DNA from: an uncultured Verrucomicrobiota bacterium
GTDB lineage: Bacteria; Verrucomicrobiota; Verrucomicrobiia; Palsa-1439
Assembly: GCA_903825435.1 (NCBI GenBank)
Contig: CAIKAP010000129.1
Location: 1 to 45,549, forward strand
Reading direction: 5' to 3'
DNA length: 45,549 bases
Under the pieces are notes generated by a model. It ran no database searches, was not told the DNA's origin, and was given only the letters and a program-made list of their open reading frames with translations. Both the position numbers and the translations under genes were made by a program. Below, in pieces: positions 42,693 to 45,549 of the stretch; within the stretch, counting starts at the first letter, position 1, and every line of letters starts with the position of its first letter.

Positions 42693-43556
42693 TTACAGTC
42701 CCGCCGCGGCCAACAGTTCCGGCACGACCGCTTCCTTGCCACCCGAAAGAATGTGAACCCCGCGTACGCCATCCATCGTTTTCAACTTCTTGATGGTCTC
42801 CGCGCAGGCAGCCACGCCGGTTTTCACACCGTCGGGCACACAAAAATCCGAATGCGTCTCCCGCACCTTCTGCGCTTCCGCCGCGTTTTCCAACGGAAAC
42901 ACGCTCACCAAAATCGCCGCCTTCTTCGTCAGCCCGGCCTTGCGAACCGCGTCAAGCCATTGGCTGAATGCGTCGAGATCGAAGACCGGATGCGTCTGAA
43001 TGAACTTCGCGCCAGCTTCGATTTTATTTTGGAGCCGGAGCAAATTGAGTTCGAGTGGTTTCAAATACGGATTGGCGACCGCGCCGACCAACATCGCAAA
43101 CGTTCCGTCAATCTTCTTCCCGTCGGCCAGCACACCTTCCTCGCCCATCCGTGTGACCGTCGCAATGAACTGCGTCGAATCAATGTCGAACACGTTCATC
43201 GCATCCGGGCAACCGATCAACGTCTGATGATAGCCCGACAAACAAAGCACGTTTTTGATGCCCAAGCTGGCCGCGCCGAGCAAATCCGACTGGAGCGCGA
43301 TCCGGTTCCGGTCGCGCGTGACCATCTGGAGCACCGGCTCGATGCCCAGTTTCAGCGCCGACACCGACGCCGCCATCGACGACAACGCCACGCCGTGTTG
43401 GTTATCGCCCAAGTTGACCGCCGTGAGCTTGGCGCCCAACGATTTCAAGGCCGTTTCCGTCGTGGCCGCCGTCGCCGTCGTCCGCGGCGCGTGTTCAGCG
43501 GTGACGATAAAATCGCCGCTCTCAATTTTTTTGGCGAGTTGGCTATCTACTTTCAT
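42693..43556 (-). CDS. metF: methylene-tetrahydrofolate reductase catalytic subunit
   Basis: The product has 287 residues and a TIM-barrel FAD enzyme signature: AEHAPRT near the N-terminus, NLGDNQHGVALSS, VTRDRNRIALQSDLLGA, CLSGYHQ and FIQTHPVFDLD. It reduces methylene-THF to methyl-THF. It lacks the NADH-binding surface of the E. coli enzyme only by inference from its MetV/Hdr context, as in acetogens. The ATG at 43556 overlaps the upstream stop; an ATG at 43568 would add four residues. Confidence 0.93.
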   Translation of the reverse strand: MKVDSQLAKKIESGDFIVTAEHAPRTTATAATTETALKSLGAKLTAVNLGDNQHGVALSSMAASVSALKLGIEPVLQMVTRDRNRIALQSDLLGAASLGIKNVLCLSGYHQTLIGCPDAMNVFDIDSTQFIATVTRMGEEGVLADGKKIDGTFAMLVGAVANPYLKPLELNLLRLQNKIEAGAKFIQTHPVFDLDAFSQWLDAVRKAGLTKKAAILVSVFPLENAAEAQKVRETHSDFCVPDGVKTGVAACAETIKKLKTMDGVRGVHILSGGKEAVVPELLAAAGL

Positions 43557-44329
43557 GCAACCACACATTCCTGTTTGTTCACCGCACCGCTGGGGCCCAC
43601 GGCCGGCGGCAGACTTCTGACCCGTTCGATGAACTCCTTGATTTCCTCACAGACCACCGCGGCGCCGCCTTCCGCGCACTCCACGACGGCCATCCGCCCC
43701 GCGCCAAATCCGATTTCCTCCAACAGCGCCTCGACCGCCTCGACGCGTTTGTGCGCCCGCAGACTGCCCTCGAAGTGGCGGCATTCCGATTTCTTGCAAG
43801 CGACAACCACCGCTCCGTCCGCGCCGGTTTCGAGGGCTTTGATCAGGTAGGGCACATCCACTTTTCCGGAGCAGGGCAGACCGATGGTCTTGACCGCATC
43901 ACCACCCAATGTCTCGCCCAGACCAGCCAACCGGCCGGCTTCCAAATTGTTCGAGCAATAGAAAACGTGAATCTTCAAGCGACGATCACTCCTCGTGCTG
44001 TTTTCAGCGAACGATTTTTGCAACCGGTCCGCGCAACGCTGGATGGCTGACACGCCCTGCCGGAACGCGGCGAATTCCTTGTAGTCACTCAGCCCGTCTT
44101 TGGAAATTTGGACACGCAGATCCTCAACGAGACCCATGATTTCGTCCGCCGCCGCCAATTTGTCCGGCAAACCAGCGCAGGCCAGTGCGAACGCGTGACC
44201 GGCTGATTCCATGCGCATGATCTCGCCCCACACCGCTTCCGGACTTTCCTGCAAGGCGAAAAGCAAACGCGGACAACTCGCTCCGATAACCCTCAAGTTC
44301 TCGGCGACAGTCTGGTCAAACTTATTCAT
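43553..44329 (-). CDS. MvhD-like electron-transfer protein with extra N-terminal helical domain
   Basis: The product has 258 residues. The C-terminal half (from about 117) is an MvhD-type domain with Cys in FYCSNN, LPCSGK and CKKSECRH. The N-terminal 115 residues are helical, contain few motifs and are not part of canonical MvhD; I do not recognise them. The gene heads the operon mvhD-like, metF, two FMN subunits. It probably delivers electrons to MetF from the Hdr/Glt components. The second, short MvhD at 22621 goes with HdrA. Confidence 0.85.
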   Translation of the reverse strand: MNKFDQTVAENLRVIGASCPRLLFALQESPEAVWGEIMRMESAGHAFALACAGLPDKLAAADEIMGLVEDLRVQISKDGLSDYKEFAAFRQGVSAIQRCADRLQKSFAENSTRSDRRLKIHVFYCSNNLEAGRLAGLGETLGGDAVKTIGLPCSGKVDVPYLIKALETGADGAVVVACKKSECRHFEGSLRAHKRVEAVEALLEEIGFGAGRMAVVECAEGGAAVVCEEIKEFIERVRSLPPAVGPSGAVNKQECVVA

Positions 44330-44587
44330 ATCGCGTCATGCACGTCTCAAGTCTGCGGATTTAGTTTCAAGGTTACCTCACCGAGGAGCATGGGAAAAAC
44401 GTAGACATCAATTTTTAAAGTTCACCATTCAGGAATGCAACATAATTTTTAACTTTCTACGGTTTCCTAAATCTCGTTCTTGAAATCGTAGATTTGCTTG
44501 GAAAAAACGCGTATAAACCATCCCGCGTGGTCAAAAAACTCGTCCTTGCTGTATCCGTTCGGTTGGCATGATAGAAAGGAGTCACTT
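44330..44587. other. divergent promoter region of the metF operon and the fucosidase remnant
   Basis: This 258-bp gap is notably AT-rich around 44400-44515. Both flanking transcripts should start here, but no -35/-10 pair with proper spacing was convincing, and no THF-riboswitch pattern was found. Confidence 0.4.
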
Positions 44588-45289
44588 ATGCCTTGGAAAC
44601 GAATACTGGTCTCCCTGTTTTCGTTTCACGGCATTTCAATCCGTGTCTGAGTTTTCACCCGATACCTGACGATCACCTCCAAGCACCACGACGGTTTCGC
44701 GATGTTCCACTCGCATGTCACCAAGTACAGCATCGTCGATGCGACGCCGTTCCACCGCGACCCGATGACAGAACTGGCCGTGGCGTGCACGGAACGCGGC
44801 ATCAAGTTGTGTTTCGACTACTCGCAAGCCCAGGGCTGGCACAAACCCGGCGGCATGGGCAACGCCTGAAACTTCGGCGACGACAAGAAAAAATCCACTG
44901 ACGGTTCGTACAACAAATACATCGCCGCCAAGGCGCTGCTGCAGGTCCGCGAAATCCTCACGCAATACGGCCCGATTGGCCTGATCTGGTTCGACACGCC
45001 GCGCGAGATGACGCCCGAGCGCGCCGCGAAGTTCAACGGCCTCGTCCCCGAACTCCAGCCCGCCTGCCTCGTCAACGGCCGGCTCGGCGGCACCGGCGAT
45101 TACCGGTCGGCAGGCGACAACCGGATTCCCGACAAAGTCATCCCCGTCGTCTGGGAAACCCCGGCAACGATGAACGACACGTGGGGCTACAAATCCTACG
45201 ATCACAACTGGAAGAGCGCTGCCGATATCACATTCAAGCTCGTCGACATCTGCTCGAAAAGTGGTAACTACCTGCATCCGCGCGATTGA
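44588..45289 (+). pseudogene. decayed secreted alpha-L-fucosidase (GH29-like)
   Basis: AAAGGAG precedes an ATG at 44588 that encodes the start of a signal peptide (MPWKRILVSLFSF) and stops after 20 codons. In another frame the sequence then continues with GH29 motifs: ITSKHHDGFAMFHS, GIKLCFDYS, GPIGLIWFDTP, ETPATMNDTWGY and DICSKSGNYL. There is an in-frame TGA at 44867-44869 where Trp is expected, a missing segment after the signal peptide, and loss of everything after NYL. IWFDT contains the expected nucleophile Asp. A dead gene by at least three lesions. Confidence 0.85.
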
Positions 45290-45549
45290 CGATGACCCAA
45301 CCAAACAGCGGCTCATCGCCAAGATGCGGGAGATTTCCGCCAAGGAAAGCCGTCCCAGTCTCACTCGTGATGCTGGCAACATCGAGAACTCGCCTACCAT
45401 TGTTCTCATTGGACGTTCTTGCAAAACTCGCTTTTGCGGGCTTTTTCGGCGATGGATTTGAACGGGATGCAAGGGGAAGCGTCTCAGAGTTATGCATGAA
45501 CTGACCGCGATCTTCCACCATCTTCAACGCCATCTTTTCCCTACACTCG
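45290..45549. other. right-edge sequence without a recognised gene
   Basis: After the fucosidase remnant, overlapping frames on both strands (for example 45261-45461 plus, 45234-45533 minus) show no recognisable motifs. This may be more decayed sequence; nothing is assigned. Confidence 0.4.

Noticed and set aside
44330-44587. THF riboswitch before the metF operon
   Set aside because: No paired core resembling that riboswitch was visible.

Overview
The window looks like a high-GC Gram-negative chromosome. Evidence is a TonB receptor, Tat signals, lipoprotein-like leaders and the LPS-heptose enzyme GmhB. A decayed secreted alpha-L-fucosidase, a LamG remnant, degenerate 21-bp arrays and many Fe-S/propeller proteins are most reminiscent of the PVC superphylum (Verrucomicrobiota-like). 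That placement is an inference; no rRNA or marker gene is present. Genes lie in tightly packed operons, most joined by 4-bp ATGA/GTGA overlaps.

Region 1 (1-6460): gmhB, a large EF-hand/membrane protein of unknown function, and zwf-opcA (NADPH supply). These are followed by a small orphan ORF and the broken head of a restriction helicase.

Region 2 (6461-21577, minus strand): a redox gene set made of two PQQ-like propellers, an NHL-type lipoprotein, a 51-residue Cys-rich membrane peptide, a NapG-like Tat ferredoxin, a NapH/NosR-like membrane polyferredoxin and a NuoE-NuoF fusion. In its middle (11786-18176) sits a four-gene cassette: an ORF6N regulator, a SIR2-like putative NADase, a Ser/Thr kinase with 13 TPRs, and a ClpA/C-type AAA+ unfoldase. 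The cassette looks like an undescribed defence or stress system. It separates the NapG-like from the NapH-like gene, and the NapH-like protein appears to have lost its signal peptide at the junction.

Region 3 (21956-27570 and 33253-44329, minus strand): a methylene-tetrahydrofolate reductase system of the MetF-MetV-HdrABC-MvhD kind. It comprises metV, mvhD, a 1499-residue HdrA with an inserted GltD-like module, hdrB, hdrC, metF and a second MvhD-like protein. Interleaved are all parts of a split glutamate synthase: an amidotransferase+GXGXG subunit and two FMN-domain ferredoxin fusions. A chimeric 42-codon ORF and a truncated gltB head show that this locus was rearranged, with a bacterioferritin-catalase pair now lying between the two scars.

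Region 4 (27646-33105): a hypothetical gene with a 21-bp repeat array beside it, then a plus-strand nickel-uptake operon: nikR (with a perfect operator touching its start codon), a TonB receptor, a secreted FmdE-family protein and a NikM-NikN permease. Nickel would serve enzymes encoded outside the window.

The right edge (44588-45549) holds a decayed alpha-L-fucosidase. A motif, TGTTCCGG-N3-TGTTCCGG, recurs seven times across the window, three times inside an identical 27-bp sequence. No rRNA, tRNA or CRISPR array was seen.
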